Assembly (NCBI RefSeq): GCF_000935215.1
Contig: NZ_JXXD01000029.1
Span: 1 to 36,563, forward strand
Origin: Stutzerimonas stutzeri
GTDB taxonomy: Bacteria; Pseudomonadota; Gammaproteobacteria; Pseudomonadales; Pseudomonadaceae
DNA: 36,563 bases
Direction of reading: 5' to 3'
Below, piece after piece: positions 27,893-36,314 of the stretch; position 1 is the stretch's first letter; each line of letters begins with the position of its first letter. The notes beneath the pieces were generated by a model. That model was not told the origin of the DNA and ran no database searches. It saw nothing but the letters and a program-made list of their open reading frames with translations. The position numbers and the translations under genes were made by a program.

Positions 27893-28360
27893 ATGTCGTT
27901 CACTCGTTGGGCGCTCGTCGCCATGGTACTGAGTGTGAGTTCGCCCGCAGCGCTGGCGCAGGTCGAGGTCGTGGGTGCCGTGGAGTACGGCGTGTTCGAA
28001 ACCGTCAAAGAGGATTTCGAGCCAGGCGAGCGCGTGCTGACTCGTCGTGACCAGCCCATTCGCCAGACGACTGAGGTGCCGGCGCGGCTCGGAAGCAAGT
28101 TCGGCCTGCGCTATCGCCTCGCTGGTAAGCACAAAGCCGATACGCCGCTGACCTTGCTATACCTGACGCCAGGTGTGGTAACACCCGATGGCAAGCGGCA
28201 TGACAAGTTCGAGGTCGTGCAAGCGCTGGTGTCGGGCGCCGAAACGGACGTGATGGCGTTCGAATTCACCGAGCCCCATGAGATTGTGGCTGGCCGATGG
28301 CATCTGATGGTATTCCAGGGAGACCGCAAGTTGGCCGAGCAGGCATTCCACGTGCGGTGA
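27893..28360 (+). CDS. Secreted DUF3859 domain protein
   Basis: 155 residues. A signal peptide (1-22) ends A-L-A before Q-V-E-V, so export to the periplasm is likely. The remainder is a single beta-sandwich-like domain with G-S-K-F-G-L-R-Y near 66-73 and the ending G-R-W-H-L-M-V-F-Q-G-D-R-K-L, matching the DUF3859 family. No function is established. GGAAGGAG precedes the ATG. It follows the amidohydrolase gene by 66 bases and is closed by the terminator at 28470. Confidence 0.8.
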   Translation: MSFTRWALVAMVLSVSSPAALAQVEVVGAVEYGVFETVKEDFEPGERVLTRRDQPIRQTTEVPARLGSKFGLRYRLAGKHKADTPLTLLYLTPGVVTPDGKRHDKFEVVQALVSGAETDVMAFEFTEPHEIVAGRWHLMVFQGDRKLAEQAFHVR

Positions 28361-28443
28361 TGGCCATCCTGTCCGGTTCTGCTGGCCATTCGAACCGTTA
28401 GTCGGTGTGGGGGGCGCGAGAGGCAAAAAGCTGGCGCCAAAGT

Positions 28444-28471
28444 TCAAGTGATTGGCCAGGCCTTCCGATAA
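28444..28471 (+). promoter_or_regulatory. Candidate sigma-28 promoter of the chemoreceptor gene
   Basis: TCCGATAA (28464-28471) matches 7 of 8 bases of the FliA -10 element. TCAA (28444-28447) lies 16 bases upstream, one more than ideal. Chemoreceptor genes are often FliA-dependent, and the fliS site in this window has the same TCAAGT start. Transcription would start near 28478, inside the left arm of the terminator below. Confidence 0.45.
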
Positions 28472-28506
28472 CGGAACAAGTCACGGTTTGTGGCTGTTCC
28501 GTTTTT
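28470..28506 (+). terminator. Terminator after the DUF3859 gene, overlapping the chemoreceptor promoter
   Basis: AACGGAACA (28470-28478) pairs with TGTTCCGTT (28495-28503), inner CAC/GTG pairs, then TTT (total T-run TTTTT at 28502-28506). It ends only 18 bases before the chemoreceptor ATG. Confidence 0.7.
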
Positions 28507-28524
28507 CATGGAGAAGGTAGTCCC

Positions 28525-30149
28525 ATGTCGATTCGCTCGCTCACTATTGGTAAACGCTCAACACTGGGCTTCGGCCTGATTGGCCTGCTCGTCCTCTTCC
28601 TCGGTCTGTTCGCACTGAACCAGATGACCAACATGCGCGAGGAGAGCAGGGAAGTCGATAGGAACTGGCTACCCAGCATCATGGCGCTCAGCGAGCTGAA
28701 CGTCACGGTCATGCGCATCCGGGCAAACACCCTGCGTCTGGCATTGGCTGAAGAATCGCAGATGGTGCAGGAAACTGCCCAGCGCTTGACTCAGCTGGCA
28801 GCGAAGTGGCGCAACGTGATGCCGATTACGCCAAGCGAGTAACTACGGCTGACGAGCGTGCTGCGTATGAACGCTTCAAGCAGAGCTTCGAACAGTACCT
28901 GCTGCTTCAGCAGCGTGTCGTCGAGCATGTGGTCCGCGGTGAGCGCGCCCAGGCCGTGACGATAATCAACGGTGAAATCAACGGGCACGCGGATAACGTG
29001 ACTGCGTCACTGAACCAGCTCCTGACCATCAACAGCGAGGAAGCCGGCGGGGCGGCGGATCGCGCGTCCGCACAATACGACACGGCGTTCAGCTGGGTGG
29101 TAGCGACGCTGGTGTTCGCTGCCGCTATCACCGTTACGCTGGCTTGGGTGTTCACCCGCAGCGTCGTGGGCCCGCTGGGAACTGCTGTTTCGGTAGCCGA
29201 GCGTATCGCTGGTGGTGATCTGACCGGCGATTTTGTGGTCGAGGGCAAGGACGAGCCGGCCCACCTGCTGACATCACTGAAAGCCATGCAGGCCAATCTG
29301 CGCTCGACCATTCAGGGCATCGCCGACTCGTCCAATCAGCTTGCCTCGGCAGCCGAGGAGCTCAACGCGGTCACCGAAGACTCCACCCGCGGCCTGCACC
29401 AGCAGAACCACGAGATCGAACAAGCGGCTGCCGCCGTGAATGAGATGACCGCAGCCGTAGACGAAGTGGCGCGCAACGCGGTGGCTACCTCCGAGGCCTC
29501 CCAGGACTCCAACGACACCGCACAGCGCGGGCGCAAGCAGGTGCTGCAGACAGTCGAGTCGATCAATCTGCTGGCGAGCGACGTGACCAACACCGCCGGA
29601 GAAGTGGAGCATCTGGCTGGTCAGGTGCGGGACATAAGCAAGGTGCTGGAAGTGATCCGCTCGATTGCCGAACAGACCAATCTGCTCGCGCTGAACGCCG
29701 CGATCGAGGCGGCTCGGGCTGGCGACGCCGGCCGCGGCTTTGCGGTGGTGGCCGACGAGGTACGTGCCCTGGCGCATCGTACCCAGCAGTCCACCGGTGA
29801 GATCGAGCAGATGATTGGCAGCGTGCATCAGGGCACGGACAAGGCCGTGCACGCGATGCAATCGAGCAACGAGCGCGCCCGTACCACGTTGGAAATGGCT
29901 CGGGCGGCCGGCGAAGCTCTTGATGGCATCACCTCGGCGATCAGCCAGATCAGCGAGCGCAACCTAGTGATTGCCAGCGCCTCAGAAGAACAGGCTCAGG
30001 TCGCGAGGGAAGTGGATCGGAATCTGGTTAATATCCGTGACCTCTCGCTGCAGTCCTCGGCAGGTGCCAATCAGACGAGCGCGGCAAGCCAGGAACTGGC
30101 TCGCTTGGCCATCGACCTGAACGGTCTGGTAGCGCGCTTTCAGGTGTGA
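28525..30149 (+). pseudogene. Methyl-accepting chemotaxis protein, interrupted by a frameshift
   Basis: One receptor is split over two frames. Codons from the ATG at 28525 (GAGAAGG upstream) encode TM1 (about 12-32) and the start of a four-helix-bundle ligand domain, then run to TAA at 28840-28842. From about 28803 the next frame continues without loss: rest of the ligand domain, TM2 (about 189-211), HAMP (about 212-265) and the signalling domain with tip [18 protein letters not shown] (about 384-401). Restoring one G near 28800 gives L-A-G-E-V-A-Q-R-D and a 541-residue protein, a standard length. No C-terminal CheR pentapeptide is seen. It is either a true inactivating deletion or a sequencing error. 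The 3' part could be translated from GTG 28806, but without TM1. Confidence 0.85.
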
Positions 30150-30324
30150 CATGCGCTAGCCGCAATGGCGCCTTCCCGCCGTCTGCGGGCGCTTCAGCAG
30201 CCTCCCGTGCCCCCGTGACAGCACAACGCTGGGCATGGGCGGGAGAGCGGCGTACCATCCGGCGTTTTTCCATGGCAGGCACGGGCTGTTTCGGGCCGTA
30301 CCTGCCGAGCTGCGAGATGCGCCC

Positions 30325-31563
30325 ATGTCCGATATGCCTCGATTCATTCGCTTCATCAGCCGTACCAGCCTCGTTGCCCAGATCGTCGTGGGCCTGGTGG
30401 CTGGCGCCTTGCTTGCGCTACTGCTGCCTGGCGCAGCAAAATCCTTAGCTCTTCTCGGTGATCTGTTCGTGCAGGCGCTCAAAGCGGTAGCACCGATTCT
30501 GGTGTTCGTTTTGGTGACCTCTTCACTGGCCAACCACAAGCGCGGCCAGCCGACCCACATCCGCCCCATCATCTTGTTGTACGCGCTCGGCACGCTGAGT
30601 GCGGCGGCCGTTGCCGTGCTGGCGAGCTTCATATTTCCAACCACGCTCACGTTGGTCAGCGGTGCTGCGGATGTAACGCCGCCGTCGGGCGTGGGGGCCG
30701 TATTGCAGACGCTGCTGTTCAATATCACGGCTAACCCGGTGCAGGCGCTGCTCGACGGCAACTTCATCGGCATCCTGGCCTGGGCCATCGGACTTGGCTT
30801 CGCCTTCCGTCATGCGCAGGAGAGCACCCGGCATCTGATCAGTGATCTTTCCGATGGCGTCACCTTGATCGTCAAGGTGGTCATCCGCTTCGCCCCGCTG
30901 GGGGTATTCGGGCTGGTAGCCGGCACGTTGGCCGAATCGGGCTTCGACGTGCTGCTGGGCTACATGCGGTTGTTGCTGGTGCTGGTCGGCGCGATGCTGT
31001 TCATGGCGTTGGTGATGAATCCGCTGATCGTGTTCTGGCAGATCCGCCGCAACCCGTATCCGCTGGTATTCGCCTGCCTGCGAGAAAGCGGTATCACGGC
31101 GTTCTTCACGCGCAGTTCTGCCGCGAACATTCCGGTGAACATGCAGCTCTGCCAGCGGCTCGGGCTGCATAAGGACACCTATTCGGTATCCATTCCGCTC
31201 GGGGCGACGATCAACATGGGCGGCGCGGCGATCACCATCACGGTGCTCACCCTGGCGGCGGTCAACACCTTGGGTATCGAGGTGGATATCGCCACGGCGG
31301 TGCTGCTGAGCCTGTTGGCGGCGGTCTGCGCCTGCGGGGCCTCGGGTGTCGCCGGCGGCTCGCTGCTGCTCATTCCGCTGGCCTGCAGCCTGTTCGGGAT
31401 CTCCAATGACCTGGCGATGCAGGTCGTGGCGGTCGGCTTCATCATCGGCGTGGTGCAGGACTCGGCAGAAACCGCGCTGAACTCGTCGACTGACGTGCTG
31501 TTCACTGCGGCCTCCTGTATCGCCCATGGCGATATCGACGAGGGTGCCGAGCGGCGCGTCTGA
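30325..31563 (+). CDS. sstT: Serine/threonine:sodium symporter
   Basis: 412 residues, against 414 in E. coli SstT. A dicarboxylate/amino acid:cation symporter (DAACS) fold with 8 or more membrane helices and re-entrant loops. Diagnostic stretches are [11 protein letters not shown] near 47-57, [13 protein letters not shown] near 259-271 and [10 protein letters not shown] near 292-301, which form the Na+ and substrate site. It imports serine and threonine with Na+. The ATG at 30325 is chosen by family length; the frame is open 90 bases upstream, and an ATG three codons in is an alternative. It is convergent with fabB across a shared hairpin. Confidence 0.93.
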   Translation: MSDMPRFIRFISRTSLVAQIVVGLVAGALLALLLPGAAKSLALLGDLFVQALKAVAPILVFVLVTSSLANHKRGQPTHIRPIILLYALGTLSAAAVAVLASFIFPTTLTLVSGAADVTPPSGVGAVLQTLLFNITANPVQALLDGNFIGILAWAIGLGFAFRHAQESTRHLISDLSDGVTLIVKVVIRFAPLGVFGLVAGTLAESGFDVLLGYMRLLLVLVGAMLFMALVMNPLIVFWQIRRNPYPLVFACLRESGITAFFTRSSAANIPVNMQLCQRLGLHKDTYSVSIPLGATINMGGAAITITVLTLAAVNTLGIEVDIATAVLLSLLAAVCACGASGVAGGSLLLIPLACSLFGISNDLAMQVVAVGFIIGVVQDSAETALNSSTDVLFTAASCIAHGDIDEGAERRV

Positions 31564-31583
31564 ATCAACTGATCGCGGAAACA

Positions 31584-31609
31584 AGAACGGCGCCATAGGG
31601 CGCCGTTCT
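31584..31609. terminator. Hairpin between convergent sstT and fabB
   Basis: AGAACGGCGCC (31584-31594) pairs perfectly with GGCGCCGTTCT (31599-31609), loop ATAG. An 11-bp stem placed 20 bases after sstT and 21 before the fabB stop. There is no strong T-run on either side, but the position fits a bidirectional terminator. Confidence 0.65.
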
Positions 31610-31630
31610 CATGTGTCGCTTGCTGCTGGC

Positions 31631-32848
31631 TCAGGCCTTGTAGCGGCGCAGTACCAGCGTGGCATTGGTGCCGCCGAAGCCGAAGCTGTTGCTCATGATC
31701 GTGTCGATCTGAGCGTTCTCGCGGGTTTCGCGAAGGATCGGCATGTCAGCGACTTCCGGGTCCAGCTCGTCGATGTTGGCCGAGCCGGCGATGAAGTTGC
31801 CTTCCATCATCAGCATCGAGTAGATCGCTTCGTGAACGCCGGCGGCGCCCAGCGAGTGACCGGACAGGCTCTTGGTCGAGCTGATGGTCGGGACCTTGTC
31901 GCCGAACATGTTGCGTACGGCCTTGATCTCGGCCACGTCGCCCACCGGGGTGGAGGTGCCGTGGGTGTTGAGGTAGTCGATCGAGCCCTCGACGGTGGAC
32001 ATCGCCTGCTGCATGCAGCGCAGGGCGCCTTCACCGCTCGGTGCGACCATGTCGTAGCCGTCGGAAGTGGCACCGTAGCCGACGATCTCGGCGTAGATCT
32101 TGGCGCCGCGCTTAAGGGCGTGCTCCAGCTCTTCGACCACCACCATGCCGCCGCCGCCGGCGATGACGAATCCGTCACGCTTGGCATCGTAGGCGCGCGA
32201 GGCCTTTTCCGGGGTTTCGTTGTACTGGCTGGACAGGGCACCCATGGCGTCGAACAGGCAGCTCTGGCTCCAGTGCTCCTCTTCACCACCACCGGCGAAG
32301 ACGACGTCCTGCTTGCCCATCTGGATCTGCTCCATGGCATGGCCGATGCAATGCGCGCTGGTGGCGCAGGCCGAAGCGATGGAGTAGTTGATGCCCTTGA
32401 TGCGGAACGGGGTGGCGAGACAGGCCGAGACGGTGCTGCTCATGGTGCGCGGCACGCGGTATGGGCCGATGCGCTTGACGCCCTTGTCGCGCAGGATGTC
32501 GATGGCTTCCATCTGGTTGATGGTGGAAGCGCCACCCGAGCCGGCCACCAGACCGATGCGCGGGTTGGAAATGTCATCCAGGCTGAAGCCGGCGTCCTTC
32601 ACGGCCTGCTCCATCGCCAGATAGGCGTAGGCGGCAGCGTCCCCCATGAAGCGCAGGACCTTGCGGTCGATCAGCTCTTCGAGGTTCAGGTTGACGGAGC
32701 CGGAAACCTGACTGCGCAGCCCCATGTCCGCGTAGGACTGGTTGAAGCGAATGCCGGGGCGGCCGGCGCGCAGGTTGCCGGAGACGGTCTCTTTGTCATT
32801 GCCCAGGCAGGAAACGATACCCAGGCCAGTGATCACGACGCGACGCAT
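31631..32848 (-). CDS. fabB: 3-oxoacyl-[acyl-carrier-protein] synthase I
   Basis: 405 residues. The thiolase-fold condensing enzyme has catalytic C161 in [10 protein letters not shown]296 in N-T-H-G-T-S-T, K326 in S-S-T-K-S-L and H331 in S-G-H-S-L-G-A-A-G. FabB elongates unsaturated acyl-ACPs made by FabA and is needed for unsaturated fatty acid synthesis. The ATG at 32848 (M-R-R-V-V-I-T-G) is chosen because AAGGAC precedes it; an in-frame start at 32863 would overlap the end of fabA. It begins 11 bases after the fabA stop, forming the fabA-fabB operon. Confidence 0.97.
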   Translation of the reverse strand: MRRVVITGLGIVSCLGNDKETVSGNLRAGRPGIRFNQSYADMGLRSQVSGSVNLNLEELIDRKVLRFMGDAAAYAYLAMEQAVKDAGFSLDDISNPRIGLVAGSGGASTINQMEAIDILRDKGVKRIGPYRVPRTMSSTVSACLATPFRIKGINYSIASACATSAHCIGHAMEQIQMGKQDVVFAGGGEEEHWSQSCLFDAMGALSSQYNETPEKASRAYDAKRDGFVIAGGGGMVVVEELEHALKRGAKIYAEIVGYGATSDGYDMVAPSGEGALRCMQQAMSTVEGSIDYLNTHGTSTPVGDVAEIKAVRNMFGDKVPTISSTKSLSGHSLGAAGVHEAIYSMLMMEGNFIAGSANIDELDPEVADMPILRETRENAQIDTIMSNSFGFGGTNATLVLRRYKA

Positions 32849-32859
32849 GCGGATGTCCT

Positions 32860-33375
32860 TCAAAAGCTGTCGGTAGAGGTGAACAGGCCGACGCGCAAGC
32901 CTTCGGCACTGTAGATCTCGCGGCCATCAACGCTAACGGTGCCGTCGGCGATACCGAGAATCAGCGAGCGGTTGATGGTGCGCTTGATGTGGATGTTGTA
33001 GGTGACCTTCTTCGCGGTCGGCAGCACCTGACCGAAGAACTTCACTTCGCCCGAGCCGAGGGCGCGGCCGCGGCCAGGGTTGCCCTGCCAGCCGAGGTAG
33101 AAGCCGACCAGCTGCCACATGGCATCCAGGCCCAGGCAGCCGGGCATGACCGGATCGCCTTCGAAGTGGCAGGCGAAGAACCAGAGATCAGGGTTGATAT
33201 CCAGTTCGGCGACCAGCTCGCCCTTGCCATACTTGCCGCCCACTTCGCTGATGTGAACGATACGGTCGACCATCAGCATGTTCGGCGCAGGCAGTTGCGC
33301 ATTACCGGGACCGAAGAGTTCGCCGCGGCTGCAACGAAGCAGGTCTTCCCGAGTAAAGGCGTGTTGTTTGGTCAT
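32860..33375 (-). CDS. fabA: 3-hydroxydecanoyl-ACP dehydratase/isomerase
   Basis: 171 residues, the standard length. A hotdog fold with catalytic H70 in [14 protein letters not shown] and D84 in L-G-L-D-A-M-W-Q. It dehydrates 3-hydroxydecanoyl-ACP and isomerises trans-2 to cis-3-decenoyl-ACP, the branch point for unsaturated fatty acids. GAGGAA precedes the ATG at 33375. It is co-transcribed with fabB. In Pseudomonas, fabAB can be controlled by DesT-type repressors; I could not identify an operator. Confidence 0.97.
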   Translation of the reverse strand: MTKQHAFTREDLLRCSRGELFGPGNAQLPAPNMLMVDRIVHISEVGGKYGKGELVAELDINPDLWFFACHFEGDPVMPGCLGLDAMWQLVGFYLGWQGNPGRGRALGSGEVKFFGQVLPTAKKVTYNIHIKRTINRSLILGIADGTVSVDGREIYSAEGLRVGLFTSTDSF

Positions 33376-33761
33376 GCGTATTCCTCAATGGGCCCCGTAC
33401 AGAGGGCTTTGCTGCTTACATACCGGGCCCAGAATTCGAAGGCCTGATCATCAAGACTAGTCATAGACTGCCGTGTTGTGGCTAAAGTCACAGCCTGGCA
33501 ACAGCGACGCCATTCATGCCATATCTGTGGCCGAAGGGCGCAAAGACAGAATTGGGCGGCTACTTTAACACTCCTGAGCTACTAACGAGGACCTTGCGAC
33601 AGCGTGTCCTCTATAGACAATCGTTGCAGTGACGGTTGCATGGCGTGAACGAATACCGATCCAAGGGCCCCCGGGAGGCTCTGGGCTAGCCTTCGTGACG
33701 ACTGTAACCAAATGATTTCACTGGGCCCCGTAGTTGCGCTGGCCGCTGTGAAGATGAAACG
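33376..33761. other. Divergent fabA-gpsA intergenic region
   Basis: About 390 bases without a supportable gene. It must hold the fabA promoter (minus). A weak -10 candidate reads TATGAC on the minus strand near 33460-33465, with no clear -35. An inverted repeat GAGGAC (33587-33592) / GTCCTC (33606-33611) lies mid-region. No recognisable fatty-acid regulator palindrome is seen. Confidence 0.4.
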
Positions 33762-33767
33762 TATAAT
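33762..33767 (+). promoter_or_regulatory. -10 box (TATAAT) of gpsA
   Basis: A perfect TATAAT; the -35 region is poor. It predicts a start near 33774, giving a leader of about 35 bases to the preferred gpsA ATG at 33809. Confidence 0.55.
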
Positions 33768-33808
33768 GCCCGGCACTGCCATTTCGGATGGCCAACAACG
33801 GATTCCAC

Positions 33809-34831
33809 ATGACACGACAGCAACCCATCGCGGTACTCGGCGGCGGCAGTTTCGGTACCGCGATCGCCAATCTGCTGGCCGAGAATGGTCACCACGTCCT
33901 GCTCTGGATGCGCGATGCGGAGCAGGCCGAAAGTATCCGGACGCTGCGACAGAACCCGCGCTATCTAAAGGGCGTCGAGATCCTTACGCAGGTCGAGCCG
34001 ACCACCGATCTGTCGTCGACCCTCGATGCCTGCGAGCTGATCTTCGTTGCGCTGCCGTCCAGCGCGCTGCGCCAGGCACTGCAGCCGTTCGCGGCGCAGC
34101 TCGGCGGCAAGATGCTGGTCAGTACCACCAAGGGCATCGAGGCTGACGGCTTCATGCTGATGAGCCAGATTCTCGAGCAGATCGCGCCGCAGGCGCGCAT
34201 CGGCGTGTTGTCCGGACCGAACCTGGCGCGTGAGGTGGCCGAGCACGCGCTGACCGCAACGGTCGTGGCAAGTCAGGACGAGGCGCTCTGCCGCAGCGTC
34301 CAGCAGGTGCTGCACGGCCGCACCTTCCGCGTCTACGCAAGCTCGGATCGCTTCGGCGTCGAGTTGGGTGGGGCGCTGAAGAATGTTTACGCGATCATGG
34401 CGGGTATGGCCGCAGCTCTGGGCATGGGTGAGAACACCCGTAGCATGCTTATCACCCGCGCTCTTGCGGAAATGACTCGTTTCGCCGTGAAGCTGGGCGC
34501 CAATCCCATGACCTTTCTCGGCCTGGCCGGAGTCGGCGACCTGATCGTCACCTGCACATCGCAGAAAAGCCGCAATTTCCAAGTGGGCTTTGCGCTCGGT
34601 GAAGGGCTCAGCCTTGATGAGGCGGTTTCCCGGCTGGGCGAGGTCGCGGAAGGCGTCAATACTATCAAGGTGCTCAAGTGCAAGGCCGAGGAGCTGCAGG
34701 TGTACATGCCACTGGTCGCGGGTCTGCATGCCATCCTGTTCGAGGGGCGTACGCTCGATCAGATCATCGGTGTGCTGATGCGTGGCGAGCCCAAGACCGA
34801 TGTGGACTTCATTTCAACCGACGGTTTCTGA
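33809..34831 (+). CDS. gpsA: NAD(P)-dependent glycerol-3-phosphate dehydrogenase
   Basis: 340 residues, the P. aeruginosa length. The dinucleotide fold is [11 protein letters not shown] (8-18). S-G-P-N-L-A-R-E near 138-145 and [11 protein letters not shown] near 183-193 contain the catalytic lysine; the C-terminal part has G-L-A-G-V-G-D-L. It reduces dihydroxyacetone phosphate to sn-glycerol-3-phosphate for phospholipids. The ATG at 33809 is preferred by family length; an in-frame ATG at 33788 would leave only about 14 bases of leader. Neither start has a good ribosome site. It is followed after 21 bases by the DUF4389 gene. Confidence 0.96.
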   Translation: MTRQQPIAVLGGGSFGTAIANLLAENGHHVLLWMRDAEQAESIRTLRQNPRYLKGVEILTQVEPTTDLSSTLDACELIFVALPSSALRQALQPFAAQLGGKMLVSTTKGIEADGFMLMSQILEQIAPQARIGVLSGPNLAREVAEHALTATVVASQDEALCRSVQQVLHGRTFRVYASSDRFGVELGGALKNVYAIMAGMAAALGMGENTRSMLITRALAEMTRFAVKLGANPMTFLGLAGVGDLIVTCTSQKSRNFQVGFALGEGLSLDEAVSRLGEVAEGVNTIKVLKCKAEELQVYMPLVAGLHAILFEGRTLDQIIGVLMRGEPKTDVDFISTDGF

Positions 34832-34852
34832 GCCGAGCGTAGGGGACATTCC

Positions 34853-35209
34853 ATGAGTCAATCGAACCAGGCAACGGACCGGGAATCGCTTATCCTGCGA
34901 GCCGTCTGGATGCTGATCTTCTTCTTCGTCTGGCAATTGGCCGAACTGGCCCTGCTGGTGGTCGTGGTGCTGCAGCTGGTAATGCGCCTGGTCAAGGGGG
35001 GGCCGGACACCAGCCTGCAGGGCTTTGGCGACAGCCTCAGCCAGTACATCGCGCAGATTGGCCGTTTCGCCACCTTCAATGCCGAACGCAAGCCTTGGCC
35101 GCTTTCGGACTGGCCGACCCCACGTCCGGCGGATGTCGAGCTGACCACCCCGACTCCGCCCGTTGCGCCGAACGAGCCGAAGGACTCTCAGCAGGGTCCG
35201 GCAGCATGA
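34853..35209 (+). CDS. DUF4389 family membrane protein
   Basis: 118 residues. One long hydrophobic stretch (about 14-46, possibly two tightly packed helices), then the DUF4389 segment L-S-Q-Y-I-A-Q-I-G-R-F-A-T-F near 62-75 and a Pro/Thr-rich tail (about 83-118). The function is unknown. A GTAGGGGA-type ribosome site precedes the ATG at 34853. The TGA overlaps the sixA start (ATGA), so it is translated together with sixA in a gpsA-DUF4389-sixA operon. Confidence 0.85.
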   Translation: MSQSNQATDRESLILRAVWMLIFFFVWQLAELALLVVVVLQLVMRLVKGGPDTSLQGFGDSLSQYIAQIGRFATFNAERKPWPLSDWPTPRPADVELTTPTPPVAPNEPKDSQQGPAA

Positions 35210-35664
35210 AGCTGTGGCTGCTACGACACGGCGAAGCCGAGCCCCGTGCGCGCACCGATGCGGAGCGCAACCTGACCGAGGGAGGGCGCCGCGACGTGCG
35301 CCGCAGCGCCACCTTTCTTCGCGGCAAGCCGCTGAAGACGATTCTGGTCAGTCCGTTCCAGCGCGCGCAGCAGACTGCGGATGAGGTGCGCAAGGCTCTC
35401 GGCTTCGTCGGCCAGTGTGAGACGGTTGACTGGGCGACACCGGAATCCGATCTTGCCGAGGCATTGCGGCAGCTCGATCTGCGCGGCGAAAGCGATCTGC
35501 TACTGGTTACCCACCAGCCCTTCGTCGGCAATCTTGCCGGCTGGCTGGTGAACGGCAACTATGCGGAGCCTGTGCCGATGGCGACAGCGTCCCTGGCGGA
35601 GCTGGAGGGTGAGGCAATTGCCGGAGGGCTGATGCGGCTGGTGTCCTTGCGTCACGTTGGTTAG
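35206..35664 (+). CDS. sixA: Phosphohistidine phosphatase SixA
   Basis: 152 residues. A histidine phosphatase fold with L-R7-H8-G9-E at the N-terminus, R53 in S-P-F-Q-R-A-Q-Q-T and H103 in V-T-H-Q-P-F-V-G-N. H8 is the expected phospho-acceptor. In E. coli, SixA removes phosphate from histidines of phosphorelay or nitrogen-PTS proteins; the target here is unknown. The ATG at 35206 is chosen because the R-H-G motif sits right after it and it overlaps the DUF4389 stop; the frame is open upstream to 35095 within the preceding gene. Confidence 0.9.
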   Translation: MKLWLLRHGEAEPRARTDAERNLTEGGRRDVRRSATFLRGKPLKTILVSPFQRAQQTADEVRKALGFVGQCETVDWATPESDLAEALRQLDLRGESDLLLVTHQPFVGNLAGWLVNGNYAEPVPMATASLAELEGEAIAGGLMRLVSLRHVG

Positions 35665-35743
35665 GGTTGACCGGTCCGCCAGGCTGTTTTGCTCACGGCG
35701 GCACATCAATCAAGAACAACAATAGACGTCAGGAGTATGCGCC

Positions 35744-36187
35744 TTGAGTATCTGGCACCGTCAGCCCAACCTGGAAGAGCTTCACAGTACCCGCAAGAAC
35801 ACCATCACCGAATTGCTGGACATCCGCTTCGAGACCTTCGATGACTCGTCCATCACCGCCAGCATGCCGGTCGATGCACGCACCCATCAGCCTTACGGCC
35901 TGCTACATGGCGGTGCCTCTGTAGTGCTGGCTGAAACCCTCGGTTCGATGGCCAGCTATCACTGCATCGACAGCAGCAAGTTCTATTGCGTTGGCCTCGA
36001 AGTGAACGCCAACCATCTGCGCGGTTTACGCAGCGGGCGCGTGACAGGCGTATGCCGGCCGGTGCACCTGGGACGCTCGACCCATGTCTGGGATATCCGT
36101 CTCAGCGGCGAGGACGGCAAGCCAAGCTGCATTTCACGTTTGACTGTCGCGATCGTGCCGCTGGAAAAAGGTGCTTCGGCGGGCTGA
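35744..36187 (+). CDS. Hotdog-fold acyl-CoA thioesterase (YdiI/EntH/MenI-like)
   Basis: 147 residues. H-Q-P-Y-G-L-L-H55-G-G-A-S-V-V-L-A-E64-T carries the H-G-G and catalytic glutamate of the YdiI/EntH (4-hydroxybenzoyl-CoA thioesterase type) group. V-N-A-N-H-L-R-G-L-R-S-G near 88-99 is also typical. Members act on aryl or fatty acyl-CoA; the true substrate is unclear. The start is TTG at 35744: AGGAG lies 8 bases upstream and the homologous N-terminus (M-S-I/L-W) begins there; the nearby ATG at 35737 is out of frame. It is a third thioesterase, separate from the pair at 21841. Confidence 0.88.
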   Translation: MSIWHRQPNLEELHSTRKNTITELLDIRFETFDDSSITASMPVDARTHQPYGLLHGGASVVLAETLGSMASYHCIDSSKFYCVGLEVNANHLRGLRSGRVTGVCRPVHLGRSTHVWDIRLSGEDGKPSCISRLTVAIVPLEKGASAG

Positions 36188-36236
36188 CAGCAGACCTGGG
36201 ACATTGCGGCCTGCTGATTGGCCTGAATGCCCTTCA

Positions 36237-36270
36237 TTCGGCAGGGCTATGGCGATTGCCGCCTGCCGAA
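36237..36270 (+). terminator. Hairpin between the thioesterase and hydrolase genes
   Basis: TTCGGCAGG (36237-36245) pairs with CCTGCCGAA (36262-36270), with inner GGC/GCC pairs (36251-36253, 36258-36260) around GATT. It lacks a T-run, so termination is uncertain. Confidence 0.4.
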
Positions 36271-36314
36271 GCCTGCCAGACAATGAGGCTTCAGTCTGTC
36301 CGGCAATGCCTTCC

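Noticed and set aside
28806-30149. A complete, separate short chemoreceptor starting at GTG 28806
   Set aside because: It would start in the middle of the ligand domain without TM1 or a ribosome site, and the upstream frame supplies exactly the missing part.
30175-30189. Small hairpin CCCGC/GCGGG after the chemoreceptor as a terminator
   Set aside because: The stem is only 5 bp with no T-run; too weak to call.
33582-33895. Short minus-strand frames in the fabA-gpsA gap
   Set aside because: Part overlaps the gpsA start and promoter; no similarity or ribosome site supports a gene.
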